A DNA stretch of 64,000 nt from Myrica gale (taxonomy: Eukaryota > Streptophyta > Magnoliopsida > Fagales > Myricaceae). The first letter of the stretch is position 1; the number at the start of each line of letters is the position of its first letter. The DNA lies in NCBI GenBank assembly GCA_963930655.1, contig OZ005605.1:26915501-26979500 (forward strand), read 5' to 3'. The translations under genes and the position numbers were made by a program. This document shows positions 25,397-36,309 of the stretch, piece after piece. The notes beneath the pieces are model-generated. The model saw only the letters and a program-made list of their open reading frames with translations, searched no databases and was not told where the DNA came from.

Positions 25397-25591
25397 GGGG
25401 ATGTTTGAGTGTGAAAATTTTGGATACTGGGGTTTGTGAAATATTATAAAGTAAAAATATATTATGGGAGTTGGTAAAAAAATGAAGAGAGAATATTTTT
25501 AATAAATATTATAATAATAAAAAATTATCTGATAATTTTTTAGCATTAAACTCAAATATTTGGCCCAATAATTTGGGTCTCAAACATCCCC
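25397..25591. mobile_element. Tourist/PIF-like MITE
   Basis: Terminal inverted repeats GGGGATGTTTGAG and CTCAAACATCCCC enclose about 170 bp of AT-rich non-coding DNA. The internal TTTGGGTCTC block resembles, in reverse orientation, the MITEs at 8278 and 13720. Confidence 0.75.
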
Positions 25592-25641
25592 TATCTTGCG
25601 AGGTTGGTTTGTAATTTGAATTTGGTTGATTTATTTAGAAA

Positions 25642-25676
25642 AAAAAAAAGAAGAAGATGAAGATGAAGATGAACAT
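25642..25676. repeat. AAG/GAAGAT short tandem repeat
   Basis: An A run followed by GAAGAAGATGAAGATGAAGA. It has no coding context. Confidence 0.7.
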
Positions 25677-26185
25677 ACGGCAGCACGAAAATAATGCAAC
25701 ATGTATTAAGAACTGAAAAATATAAAGTTGTGGTTGATTTTTGTTTTCTAGTCAATCGAAATATAAAGTTGTGGTTGATTTACGATTAATTTTCTTTTTT
25801 CTTCCCATGTTTATATTATCAATTCTCTTGATTTAAGATCAAAATTCTTGTTTCTTCTCGAGCTTTTAGTCTTGAATGTTAACAGTAGGACAAAGATTGG
25901 ATCTCCTGCATCCTATATAAACGACTAATTCAACGTAGTAGGCCTTAGGCATGGTTATAACCTTAGACCTTTTTTGGGTTAATGGCTAATTTGGTAGTTG
26001 TGTTTTTCACCTTTTTAAAAATTGGTCCTTGCATTTTAAATTAGTTAAAATTAATCTTTGAGTTATTTTTGTATGTCGATTTAATCATTCCGTCTAATTT
26101 CATCCCTTACATGCACAGTCAGCTAACGGTGGGATACATCATGTCCAATAAAAAGCCTCCACGTGTCCAATTTTGAAAAAAAACC

Positions 26186-26875
26186 TTACAGCCACATTAG
26201 AAAAATAAAATCAAAATGCCCTTCTGAACCCGTGGAGCAAACTGTGCATTCCGACCCATCTTTTAAGTCAGTTGGATTGAAAATCAGTACGGGAAGCGAG
26301 CGGAGGATGGAGGGTTGCATCAGCGGCATAGGTTGTTGGGTTTGTTGCCCCACCACGCCGGCCTCCAGGCTGACCCTGTTGGACCATGGGAACAAAGAAG
26401 TTGTGAAAGCAACAAATCCAGAACCTCTACTGATTCCAGAGGGATCACGCATAACCTTGCATGAAGTGATTATACCAAACTCTGAAAACAATTCCTTCAA
26501 TTTTTCATCATTTATTATGTCATCTAAATTTTTAACATACAAATTCATTCCCTGATAGACAACTGCTTCCTTCATACTCAGCTCGAATTTCCCCTTAAGT
26601 TCAAGCTCTCTTTCAGATTTTTTCTGAACTTTTCCAACATACCACTCCTTGTCATCGAACATCTTTCCATTTAGTTCCTCAACAGATTTGGAAGCATCAT
26701 CTGCGTTTTCATAGTTAACAAAACCAAAACACTTTGATTTTCCATCTGCATCCCGCATCACCACAGCACTGGTAATTGGTCCATTTTCACCAAATAATCT
26801 GTTCGAGTCTTCATCTGTGGTTGCTTCCGATAGGTTCTTAACGTAGACGTTTAAATTTTGTCTTATTCAGAGACG
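26186..26875 (-). pseudogene. Poly(A)-binding protein fragment (RRM3-RRM4), captured
   Basis: The minus strand reads as the middle of a cytoplasmic PABP: VYVKNLSEATTDED, then SKCFGFVNYENADDA, KEWYVGKVQKKSERE, NLYVKNLDD and LKELFSEFGIITSCKVMRD, which are RRM3 and the start of RRM4. It then jumps inside RRM4 (after GSGFVAF) to the Gly/Arg-rich linker, read out of frame as FVPMVQQGQPGGRRGG. About half of RRM4 is deleted, the MLLE domain is absent, and another frame break lies near the 5' end (about 26852). RRM1, RRM2 and a start codon are missing. It cannot make a functional PABP. It lies entirely inside the inverted-repeat element. Confidence 0.9.
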
Positions 26876-26977
26876 TGGTGGTTTTTTTTTTAGGCGTGAT
26901 GTGATCCACCAGCTCCTTAAACTGACTGAACACGTAGAAAAGGAATTCAGATTAAATTCATAAATAAAAATGAGGAA

Positions 26978-27262
26978 AATATGGTATTTGGTCACTAGGT
27001 TTTAACCACTTTTACGATTTGGTCTTTCCGTCAAACATCCGTTAATTTTTAACGGAATATAACGCGGTCAACCGGTACAATTTACCGTTACCACAACGGT
27101 AAACAAACCAGGCAACCGCTATTCCAGTTAAAAATTTAACGGAGGTTTGACGAAAAGACCAAATCGTAAAAATGGTCCAAATCTAGTGTCAAAATCGTAA
27201 AAAATGAAACTTAGTGACAAAAATGTAGAAGTGCTTAAAACTTGGAGACCAAAAATCAAATT
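26978..27262. mobile_element. MITE nested in the PABP-carrying element
   Basis: The ends pair (GAGGAAAATATGGTATTTGGTC against the complement of GACCAAAAATCAAATTTCTC). Inner arms also pair: ACGATTTGGTCTTTCCGTCA against TGACGAAAAGACCAAATCGT, and CGTTAATTTTTAACGG is itself a palindrome. It splits the right arm of the surrounding element, so it arrived later. AAAAAT-type sequence flanks both sides. Confidence 0.75.
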
Positions 27263-27712
27263 TCTCTAAAAATAATCCAAGACTAATTTAACAAATTTAA
27301 AACTCAAATACTAATTTTTAAAAAAGTGTAAAATTTAGGGACGAAATTTTAAAAGGGTATGAAAAAAAGACCATTTTTAATGTTTTATTAACTTATTTTC
27401 AGACCACCGTCTTTCCTTTTTGTTATTTTATAAGGAGAGAAAATAATATTTTGTGTATCGGGCTAGATATAATCCACTCGAATGAATAGCACAGTTTTGA
27501 GTATCAATTCAAGTCAATAAATTACTGAAATTCGAGTTCGCATATAAAACACAGTTCGTTCAAGAGTGGTACGGGTTCCTCTAACCATTGAGCACCTTTG
27601 CAAAGTTGTTTTTAGTGAATTCTCAGTCACATAAATAGAAATATGATTTTTTTTTGTATTTGTATTTGTATGAGTTAGAGGTATAGGTTATAGATTCAAA
27701 TTTTTATTTAGG

Positions 27713-27899
27713 GCATGTTCGTTTAACTAGTATTCTCAGAATTTTTTATAATCTTTACAACACAAAAAATTCTACAACCAAACATCAGTTTTAACACTAC
27801 ATAAAAATAACTACAACACGCATACCAATAAAGTTAACATCACTTAAAAATTCTCAAAACACAACAAATTCTCAAAACACAACTCAACCGAACACCCTC
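27713..27899. mobile_element. Tourist/PIF-like MITE
   Basis: The left end GGGCATGTTCGTTTAAC and right end complementary to GAGGGTGTTCGGTTGAG bound AT-rich DNA rich in ATTCTCAAAACACAAC repeats. It is preceded by TTA, as expected for the PIF/Harbinger target site, but the right-hand copy is degenerate. Confidence 0.65.
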
Positions 27900-28176
27900 T
27901 TGATAAATATTATAAATTATTTAAACAGAGTAGCAGAAGTGTAAATAGATTTGCACTATCATCTGTGCTAGCTCCCTAAAATTAATCTGAGAATTTGCCT
28001 GTCCTCGTTACCCGGCAAAAAAGAAAAAAAAAATAGAAGTATGACTCCGGATCCTGATGCCCGGTGGAAAATCACAAATGCCTCGTATGTGTCGTTTATG
28101 CAAGTTGTTTTGACTGTGAAGCCACAAGCGGGCCCCGCGTGCTTCTGTAACGGAGAGGACGTAACCCTGGGCGTAC

Positions 28177-28209
28177 TTTTTGTTGTTGTTGTTGTTGTTG
28201 TTGTTGTTG
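28177..28209. repeat. (TTG)n microsatellite
   Basis: About eleven TTG repeats, 250 bp upstream of the GDSL gene. The complementary strand would read as polyglutamine in one frame, but no gene surrounds it. Confidence 0.9.
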
Positions 28210-28463
28210 AGTTGTAAGCAGTAACCCTGGGGTTACGATACCCAAATTACGGGTCATCAATCCAGGTGACCGCAGGTAAACTTGTGCTTCACGGCCACTA
28301 TATATACATATACAAGTACTCATCCTCCAAACCTTTCCCCCACCGCTGGCGTTTTACGGTCTCGCAAAATATATAGCTTTGTATAGCGCTTCACGCTGCT
28401 TCTTTTTTGTGTGCGCGGTTGTAGAGCTTCCCGCTTGGCTTCTCTTCTTAGTTCTTACCAACT

Positions 28464-31161
28464 ATGCTCACGCAAAAGCTCTACTATGTTCTCTGCTGCT
28501 TCTTCTTGTCCCTTCTCTCAGGTTTTCTAACGAATCAAATCTGCTTCTTTCACATTTACCTTCAAAAGTAATCACTTCTCTCTAGTTTCTGTTCATTTAT
28601 GTGTGTGATTTATGACAGGGCAACAAGTGGTGCAAGGAAGTGTACCTCGTCACCACCACCACACCCATCGTCATTTCTTTAATTTTCGTCCTTCAAAGCT
28701 CTTTGTCTTCGGGGATTCATATGCTGACACGGGCAACATAAAATCTGAATCCAGCTCTTGGAAATATCCCTACGGCGTCACCTTCCCCGGTAAACCAGCT
28801 GGTCGTTTCTCCGATGGCCGTGTGCTTACCGATTATGTTGGTGTGTCCCTCTCTCTCTCTCTCTCCAGTGATGTGCTTTTTTTCTTGTTCTTTAGCTTTC
28901 TTTTTAGTACAAATAATGCGCCTTGCTTTTGTTTGTGTAGCTTTTATCAATGGTGGGTTCCTCTTCTCTGCTAGCTTGCCACTTTTCCTCTTTTTTCTTT
29001 CCCCTCTTATATATATATACTGGGTATTTGGGTGGTTTCCCTTTTGCCTGTAAATGTTGCACTGTTGTCCTACTTTTCTTCTCTCCCTTTCTATCATGTC
29101 AGATCTGCATCCTATCTTTATTCTTTAGCTGCAACCATTCTTACTTTCTCACGCGATATGAAGATTTATACACGTATCCTAAGAGGATACTTTTTTTTGT
29201 CGATAAGTCCTTTACCCCACCACCATGATTACTTGGATTCTTCCTTGTTTAGGTTGAAGTGCCTCACTTCGTTTCCTTCCTGCTGTCATGATAACATTGA
29301 TTAACTCTGCTGACCCACAAACGTCAATCCCCTTCTCCACAACTTTCACTTTACTCTTTGTTCCCCTGAAAATTCCTAGGAAAAGACTAAAAGGAGGATT
29401 AGTGAGGGCTTACAGTTAAACAAAAGTTCAGGGTATATAATTTGGACTAATGAAAACCAGTCGAGGGCGCATCAATATTTGCCACTGATTACTAAAGCAG
29501 ATTCGAAAGTTTCCCTGTCTCTTTTTCATCGTTACTTTAGTTAATGTATTACTATGACCTTATTATTTTTTCCTCTTTTTCTGGTCTTCTACTTTCCAGG
29601 AGCTTAATAACTTGCGATTTCTTTCTAAATTAAGCTACATTGTTTATAATCTTGGAGTAGGAATTACCACCATTGAATTCGAGAGCTTGAATTGCTTGAC
29701 TATACACGTGCTTGAGTGTATCTTAGAAACTACATGGGTCTTGTTGTGAAGCATTAGACAAGCAACCTATTGCAAAAATTTGCCTATTTCTTTTGCCAAA
29801 CGCTCAGTACATTATGAGTTGCTTCAATGCTTCCTTGGAAGCATAAAATCATAGGTAGTCAATAGAAGATTCACTCGCTTCAAATTCTCTGATGGTTAAA
29901 TAGATGACTCTACTTTAGGTTCCATAAGATGATCCGATGATGTCATATTTCTAAGTGTTGAGAGGGGGGAAGAAAAAGAACAAGGACTGTCGCTCTACGC
30001 TTCTCTAATCTTGCATTTAATTGTACACATGCAGCCAAGTTCATGGGGGTTAAGTCTCCATTTCCATACCGATGGAAGCGCCTTGGGGTTAAGTACTTGA
30101 AATACGGAATGAATTTCGCTTATGGAGGCACCGGGGTATTTGATACCTTGGTCTCAGATCCGAACATGACGACCCAAATCGATTTCTTCCAACAACTCCT
30201 TAGAGACAATATGTTTACTGTCAGTGACATAGAATCCTCTGTCGCCCTCGTCTCTGTCGCTGGTAATGACTATGGTGCTTACACAGTCAAAAATGGGTCT
30301 GCTCAGGTAAGAGCTGTAGATCTTCAATCATATAAAATGTCATTCGAGCATTAACCTCTTTTAAAATTATCCATTCGCAGGGTTGGCAATCTTTCATTAC
30401 TGCGGTGGTGAATCAAATTTATGTCAACTTGAAACGCATTCATGGCTTGGGAGTTAAAAAGTTAGCCGTGACAACTTTAGAGCCTTTAGGCTGTCTCCCT
30501 CGGAGCACAGCCATGTCCTCATTCCAACAATGCAATGGAACTCAAAACTCGCTTGTGGCTTCCCACAATCTTTTGCTGCAACAAGCGGTGGCTAAGTTGA
30601 ACAAGGAAACCAATGGTTCTGATTTTGTCATTCTTGATCTTTATGCCGCGTTCATGTCGGTATTCAAGAACAAAGGAGAACACCTAGGTGATTCTGCATC
30701 TACTTTAATCTTTTTAAATCATGGTATTTGATGTCTATTTTTTTTAGGTACCGTGATCTTAATCTTATACGAAGAAAAGGTGCTAAATATGGGCCTGATT
30801 ACAGATTCCATACTAACTTCGTTGAATATGTTACCTTGGACCTTGTCCCAAGTTTAGTAACCATACTCCCATGAGTGGCCAAGGCCCAAGTGGCTCCTAC
30901 TCCCAGTCTTTTAGTGATGAGCAATGGCTTCTATGTTCATTTTGTGCAGGGAGTATAAAGTTTGAGAATCCACTGAAGCCATGTTGTTTCGGAATAAGCA
31001 CTAAATATTCCTGCGGGAGTGAAGATGAGGGTGGGGTCAAGAAATATACAATCTGTGAGGATCCCGGCTCGGCGTTCTTTTGGGACCAAGTGCATCCTAC
31101 GCAGGCGGGGTGGCGTGCTGTGTATACGGCCTTGCAAGCGACTCTTGAACAACTTCACTAG
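28464..31161 (+). CDS. GDSL esterase/lipase (At5g03610-like)
   Basis: Secreted SGNH-family serine hydrolase. Exons 28464-28521, 28619-28840, 30035-30306, 30381-30687 and 30950-31161 join in frame to 356 aa. Exon 1 encodes a signal peptide (MLTQKLYYVLCCFFLSLLSG). Block I is LFVFGDSYADTGN with nucleophile Ser53. Block II contains MNFAYGGTGVF, block III SVAGNDYG and block V WDQVHPTQAG with Asp332 and His335. A His-rich stretch (RHHHHTHRH) directly follows the signal peptide, and this is unusual. Intron 2 is about 1.2 kb. The natural substrate is unknown. A broken copy of the last exon lies 3.5-5 kb downstream. Confidence 0.95.
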
Positions 31162-32002
31162 GGTGACCCAAAATAGAACCAAATGTTGTGGCGTTAGTTG
31201 CTTGGTTTAATGATTTTTCTAGTTTCTGTGTCTTTAATTTTTCTTTTCCGGAGCAGTTTCTATGTCTTTATTCGTTTTTCAAGCAATTTTGGGCTCTGTT
31301 TTGAGTTGTAACATGCTTTGCGTTTAGCTCATATGTGAAATAAAATAATGTCCTTTTCTACCTTACCCAAAAAAAAAATGTCCCTTTTTTTTACTTTTTT
31401 TCTTTTTCCTTATCAAAATTGTTTCTGGTTTTCCAATGCTATAAGAACAGCTGGCTAGTGTCCACCATTGATCTCGATCGGACAACTCCTCCCATATATA
31501 TGATTTGGGCCAATTTCCCAGCTTGACCCATTTCCCATGGCTCAGACCTTCTTGCTCCACATGGTATTAGTCGGTCCATCCTGAAAACCTGCCTGTCTCT
31601 AAGACTAAGTATATATTTATTGGGCCCCGGCTATCCGAACCTTATGGAATAAATAAATTAAAAAATAAGAGTCAAACCCATGGCGGCAAATAAAGCAGTT
31701 AAACTAACTCTTTCTCCTCTCTTTTTTACGTCTTCGTCGTGTCCCCGACAGATACCTAGGACTACACTGAGAGCACCGTTTGAACTCCCGTCAAGAAGTG
31801 CGCCCACTCCAACCACCAAAAGAAAAGAAGAACCCATCTCTGATATAAATCCTCAACATGCTCCTTAATCCTCTTCAGAAGCCTTATAGAAAGAAAAGCA
31901 AATTGACATCATTTGCGCGAAAAAAAATGGTCATCGTGTGTTTGTTCATCAACTGCAATATCTGAGAGGGTTTCTTGCTACACTGCTTTGTTCTTAGCAG
32001 TG

Positions 32003-32266
32003 ATGCTGGTTCTGAGTTATTGTGAATCAGGTGACCAAGGCGAACTCGCGGTTCGGACGGCTCTGAAGAATATCAACAAGCCATGCGATGAAATTTACGT
32101 GGTTCGTGAAGGAGAGACGCTGCATTCAATAAGCGAAAAATGTGGGGATCCATCTATTGTCGAAGAAAATCCCCGTATCCATGACCCAGACGATGTTTTC
32201 CCTGGCCTGATTATCAAGATTACCCCTTTCAAGAACTGTAGAACAGGTAGATTTCCTTTCTTCTAA
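32003..32266 (+). CDS. Small LysM-domain protein
   Basis: A single LysM module (IYVVREGETLHSISEKCG, then IVEENPRIHDPDDVFPGLII), the type found in short plant LysM proteins of about 90-120 aa. LysM binds N-acetylglucosamine-containing glycans. From the first in-frame ATG (32003) the product is 87 aa and starts MLVLSYCESGDQGEL. The frame stays open to the stop just before 31907 and reads a hydrophobic leader (CYTALFLAVMLVLSYC) before that ATG, with TTG at 31913 where an ATG would be expected. Either translation starts inside the leader, the start codon is lost or non-AUG, or an upstream exon exists. The end after KITPFKNCRT might instead be a splice donor. Confidence 0.7.
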   Translation: MLVLSYCESGDQGELAVRTALKNINKPCDEIYVVREGETLHSISEKCGDPSIVEENPRIHDPDDVFPGLIIKITPFKNCRTGRFPFF

Positions 32267-32269
32267 GTC

Positions 32270-33369
32270 ACGAGTCATGAGCACTTGTCTCTTTGCAAGC
32301 TTGGAGGTCTTGAGAAGACATTCATATGGCGTAGATGTAGATCCGTCTCTTGTGGTAGGCATTGGTCTCTGAAATATGTTCAAAATCAATGTAATGTACT
32401 AACAGCGGACATAAGGATTAGACCTTTTGTGTTATTCCCTCGTAGTGGAGTTGGGAAACCGGCCGGCCGCTAGAAACCTCTGGTAATAGTCTTTCGGCCT
32501 CCTAAAATTCTATGGATCATGGACCTGGAAGCTGTATATATATGAAACTGAGCAGTCCGAAATATTTGTGACAGAACCCAAAAAATATTTTGCACCAGGC
32601 CCAAGTCTCACTGAGACTTTCACTATGGTCCGTGCAGGCGTGCACTGTCTCTGAACTTTCCTGAAAGTCCCCATCCAACGAGATACGAGGCAAATCACGG
32701 TGTTGTCTATTTGCATGATCCAAAAAAAAATATAAAATCTTTGGTCAAATAATTAAAATTGCAAAATTAATTTTTTAGTAAGGAAAGGAGGGTCAATTAT
32801 TGTTTAGAAAAGCGCAAAAAACAAAAAAGAAAGAAGAAAGGATAATTAAAAAAAATTATTCAATTTCGAGTACGAGCTGCAAAATTTGCTGGCTTTGTTC
32901 ATATTAAAAGTAAAGAATAATTCCAAACTCAAAACGTGTTGACATACAATACCTCTACGAAAGCAGAAATAGATATATAATAATTCATTTGCATTTCACA
33001 TGTACATTTTTTTTTTCATCCCTCAAATAAAGGCTACAGTACCGAAAATGTCACGAAAATGTCTCCTGATAAATATTATATATTAGATGCCTTGCTCACC
33101 ATTGATGTCGCGAAAATGTTGTACGTGTAATATTATTAGATGGCTTGCTCCGTTAAGTTACTAACTAATCAAATAGAACGTGCTAAGTGCTTTTGAAATT
33201 TAGTAGTGCATATTTAAAATCTCTTGAGCACGTTCAAGTGTAAACAGACAGTGAATAAGTTCTTATTTCCAGCATAAAGAATCACAATCAATAAGCTGAT
33301 GCACTTTAGAGTAATAATCAGAAAATTGACCAGTGGGATTCAAAATAACTAAATGTTAAGGCATATTGG
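32270..33369. other. Intergenic, nothing recognised
   Basis: A/T-rich spacer after the LysM gene. Short frames on both strands at about 32510-32720 do not resemble a known family. Confidence 0.55.
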
Positions 33370-34240
33370 GCATCTATGGATCAGTCCAAATATTAATTTT
33401 TCTACCATCCCAGACTAAAAAACAGGCACTGGCTTTAACTAAGTCCAAGGTGGCAGCAACACCTTGCCAAAACCAAGAGGAGCCTCTAATAGTTACAGTA
33501 TCAAAAAATGGTGTTTTTTTAAGATACTTAGCCGAAATACTTTGAGACCATAATGAAGTGGGATTTTTCAATATCAACCATCCTAATTTGGTAATCAAGA
33601 CACGATTCATATCATGCATCCTTCTAATACCCAGACCACCAACATCCTTGGGTTTACAAATAGCATCCCCAGCCAAAGCGGTAAAGTTCCGAATTTCTTC
33701 TCAGAAAACCCCCAAAAGAAAATTTTCATATGAGAGTCAATTTCTTTGCACTAAGATTTAGGAAGAAGGAAGGTAGACATAACATAAGAAGGTAAAGCAC
33801 TAGCAACGGATTTAATAAGAGTGCATCTACCTACTTGAGAGAGGCACTTGGCCTTCCAACCTTGAAGTCGATGAATTTTTTTTTCTTTAATCTCCTGCAA
33901 TGCCAATCTCTTGGACTTGAGAATATGGAGGAGTAGTCCCAAGTATTTACCCTCCAATTTATGCTTTCGTATAGCCAAGTGATTGCCAAGAGTTGTTGTA
34001 GAGGATCCTAACATGTTTCGGCTAAAAAAGAGGCTAGATTTCCCCTGATTTACAACCTACCCCGACCAATCAAAATATTTGCCGATAGCATCTAAGATGG
34101 CCTTCCCTTCGTCTAGATTGGCTCTACAAAACACCATTAGATCATCAACAAGCATAAGATGTGTTGGTAGGGGCTGCACGAAGATTTGAATGTCATGGAT
34201 GAGATTTTGGTGCTCTAATCAAGTAAGTAGCAGAGTTCTA
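33370..34240 (-). pseudogene. Non-LTR (LINE) reverse-transcriptase relic
   Basis: The minus strand encodes pieces of a plant LINE polymerase. HLMLVDDLMVF with DEGKAILDAIG (about 34200-34080) corresponds to the catalytic DD region. Then comes KLEGKYLGLLLH with GRCTLIKSVASALPSYVMS (34014-33751), and GDAICKPKDVGGLGIRRMHD with SLWSQSISAKYL (33676-33374). A stop codon after FDWSG (about 34060) and a frame break near 33700-33750 interrupt it. No full ORF1 or endonuclease part is present. Confidence 0.9.
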
Positions 34241-34413
34241 ATTTCAGTACATGGCATGGGCTTTATCCCAATATTTTTTTGGGCATCCAACTTATGGGCG
34301 GTGTTGGATTGGGCCACATCCTAAGTCGGACAACCTGAATCCCACGAGGGGCTCTCATTCATGGGAATGGATTCCCTCCGAAGGGTGCATTTCCGAAGGC
34401 TACCGAAGGGAAG

Positions 34414-34567
34414 GTGGAGATTAAAAGAAAAATCAATCAATGGTTAATACATGTTCACCTTATTTAATGAAAAAAAAAATTAGAGAGTAGTTATGGTTGA
34501 GTATTTCTCTTCATTAAATGATGTGGACATGTATTAACCGTTGATTGGTTTTTCTTTTAATCTCCAC
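34414..34567. repeat. 57-bp inverted repeat with short loop
   Basis: 34414-34470 (TGGAGATTAAAAGAAAAATC then ATGGTTAATACATGT) pairs with 34511-34567 (ACATGTATTAACCGTTGATT then TCTTTTAATCTCCA) with few mismatches around a loop of about 40 bp. It is likely a small MITE and lies just upstream of the broken GDSL exon copy. Confidence 0.8.
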
Positions 34568-34586
34568 ATGTAGTCTACTTCTAATA

Positions 34587-36306
34587 GAGCTGTCTTCATT
34601 GTGGAGGAGGCAGAAAGTTTGAGAACCCACTAAAGCAGTGGCGGAGCCAGAAACCCAATTAATGGGGGGTAAACTTTTTAAGCAAAAATGACAAAAAAAA
34701 AATTTTACTACTTAATGCAAAAAAAGTCTTTAAGAGTATAAATAAAAAAAATTAAGGACTAAAAACACTAAAAATATTGAAATACACGTACCGTACTATT
34801 TGCTGATACTGAGAGGTGACATTAAAGATTAAATTCTTGTTGTTCAAGACACCAATAGAGCAACAACTAATCACACAAACAAAAGTATTTATATATATAT
34901 TCTTTGTAAAACAAAACACATAAATGAAATAAAATATTTTTAGCAATATAACTTTTTACTTCCATAAATGAAGTACTTATTTTTGTTGCTAGAAAGGATG
35001 TGCCCTATGCTCTGCTGAATTTGTTGGGATATGTAAAAAGAAAACATAACACATAAATGAGAAAAATAAACAATTACTGTATTTCTATTATTATTGAAAG
35101 AAACAATAGCAAAACTCCAGGTTCCAATGGTATAAAAATACTTCTCACCCTTGCTATAGTTTTTTTTAGTGTGACAATACTATTGAACACGGGCTTCTCA
35201 AGAGTGGAATCTCTATCAACAATAAAATAATCCGAAATGGCAAGGAGGAAATACATACTTGGTAAATGATAATAGAAAAAAAATTTGGACAAAAAGTTCA
35301 ATTTTAACATCGAAATAACTATTCTACTCCCCTTACAAAATGAGAAAACAGAAAAATCGTAGTTCAAAGTGCCTATTACCTGGCTAAATTAATGGCTAAA
35401 ATTTTGAAGAAATAGATTTATAACTTGATCCAAACGTCATAAATTACAATGGAAAAAAAGTTCCACCTTTAGAGAAAGATAATTAAAAACAAGTTAATCT
35501 CATGGGCTATGAAAAATCAGACCTAAACAAACAAAAGATAGATAAAAATGAGTCTTACTTCAACTTTGGATTTTCACAAATTGTGGAGAAGTCAGACATG
35601 TAAAATTAGATGATGATAGTGACAATAAAATGATATAACCAATGATTCTCTAGTAAGTAAAGATGGACACGCAACACACTTGAATAATTGAATTATCACT
35701 TATCCAACAAGAGCATACCACCCCCTTTCTCAGTATTTGCGATATCCAAATTCTCAACCAAGTCCAACATAAAAGGCAAAAGAACAAACAAAAAAATAGT
35801 ACTAGAATAGTGAAAACATCTATTTCATTGATTACAACACACAACGATTATCAGGACTCAGGAGAAGTATATGAAATATTCGTCACAAAATTCACGACAA
35901 CGTCGACAAGTTAATGTAGGATTTCAAGTTTTGACATAAATAAATATCTCTCTGCTTATTATTTTAATTTGATTTTGAGGTATTGGGTTGCTTGAGTTTT
36001 AAGGGGGGCAAGCTGATTAATCTAGGCAGGCAAGGGGGGCAAGCATCATTTTTATTTGGCCAAGGGGGGCAAACCTAATAAAAATAAAAAATAATAAAAA
36101 AATACATGTGCACTAAAGCCGTGTTGTCTTGGTATAAGCAGTGAGTACTCTTGCGGGAGTGAAGATGTGAACGGGGCCAAGAAATTTTACAGTCTGCGAG
36201 GATCCCCAGTCATCGTTCTTCGGGGACGTATCGTATCCTACTCCGGCAGGAGGGATGGTTTGCAGTGCATTCGGCTTTGGAAGCCACTCTCAAACAACTT
36301 TACTAG
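34587..36306 (+). pseudogene. Broken copy of the GDSL last exon, split by a transposon
   Basis: 34587-34635 matches the end of intron 4 and start of exon 5 of the GDSL gene (AAGTTTGAGAACCCACTAAAG). The match resumes at 36119-36306 (CGTGTTGTCTTGGTATAAGC through the final ACTTTACTAG). A one-base insertion after the KK codons shifts the frame. In the catalytic DxxHP segment the His codon reads Tyr in the matching frame. A 1.47-kb element separates the halves. Only the last exon is represented, so this is a partial segmental duplicate. Confidence 0.85.
34636..36110. mobile_element. hAT-like non-autonomous element
   Basis: The insertion is flanked by CACTAAAG (34628-34635 and 36111-36118), an 8-bp duplication of the target inside the GDSL exon copy; because the next base is also C it can be read as 9 bp. 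It begins CAGTGGCGGAGCCAG, a terminus type known from plant repeats, and ends in A-rich sequence then ATACATGTG. GGGGGGCAAGC is repeated near the right end. There is no transposase. The 8-bp duplication and CAGTGG start favour hAT; poor end symmetry leaves a retroposon possible. Confidence 0.7.
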
Positions 36307-36309
36307 TTA

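Larger units (their letters stand above)
25965..27372. mobile_element. TIR transposon carrying a PABP gene fragment
   Basis: Two arms of about 190 bp in inverted orientation flank the PABP pseudogene. Matching blocks include the CCTTTTTAAAAATTGGTCC region at about 26010 against the complement of 27300-27335. Also paired are ATTTAATC with CAGTCAG at about 26085-26125 and GTGGGATACATCATG...CTCCACGTG (26132-26165) against the complement of 26868-26912. The right arm is interrupted by a second element (26978-27262). The structure is that of a Pack-type, gene-fragment-carrying non-autonomous element, probably Mutator-like. Outer limits are approximate and no target duplication was confirmed. Confidence 0.75.

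Noticed and set aside
28096..28323. Polyglutamine-containing minus-strand frame
   Set aside because: The glutamines come from a TTG microsatellite and there is no flanking coding similarity.
31680..31868. 62-codon frame upstream of the LysM gene as its first exon
   Set aside because: It has no LysM-family similarity and no in-phase splice connection that I could support.
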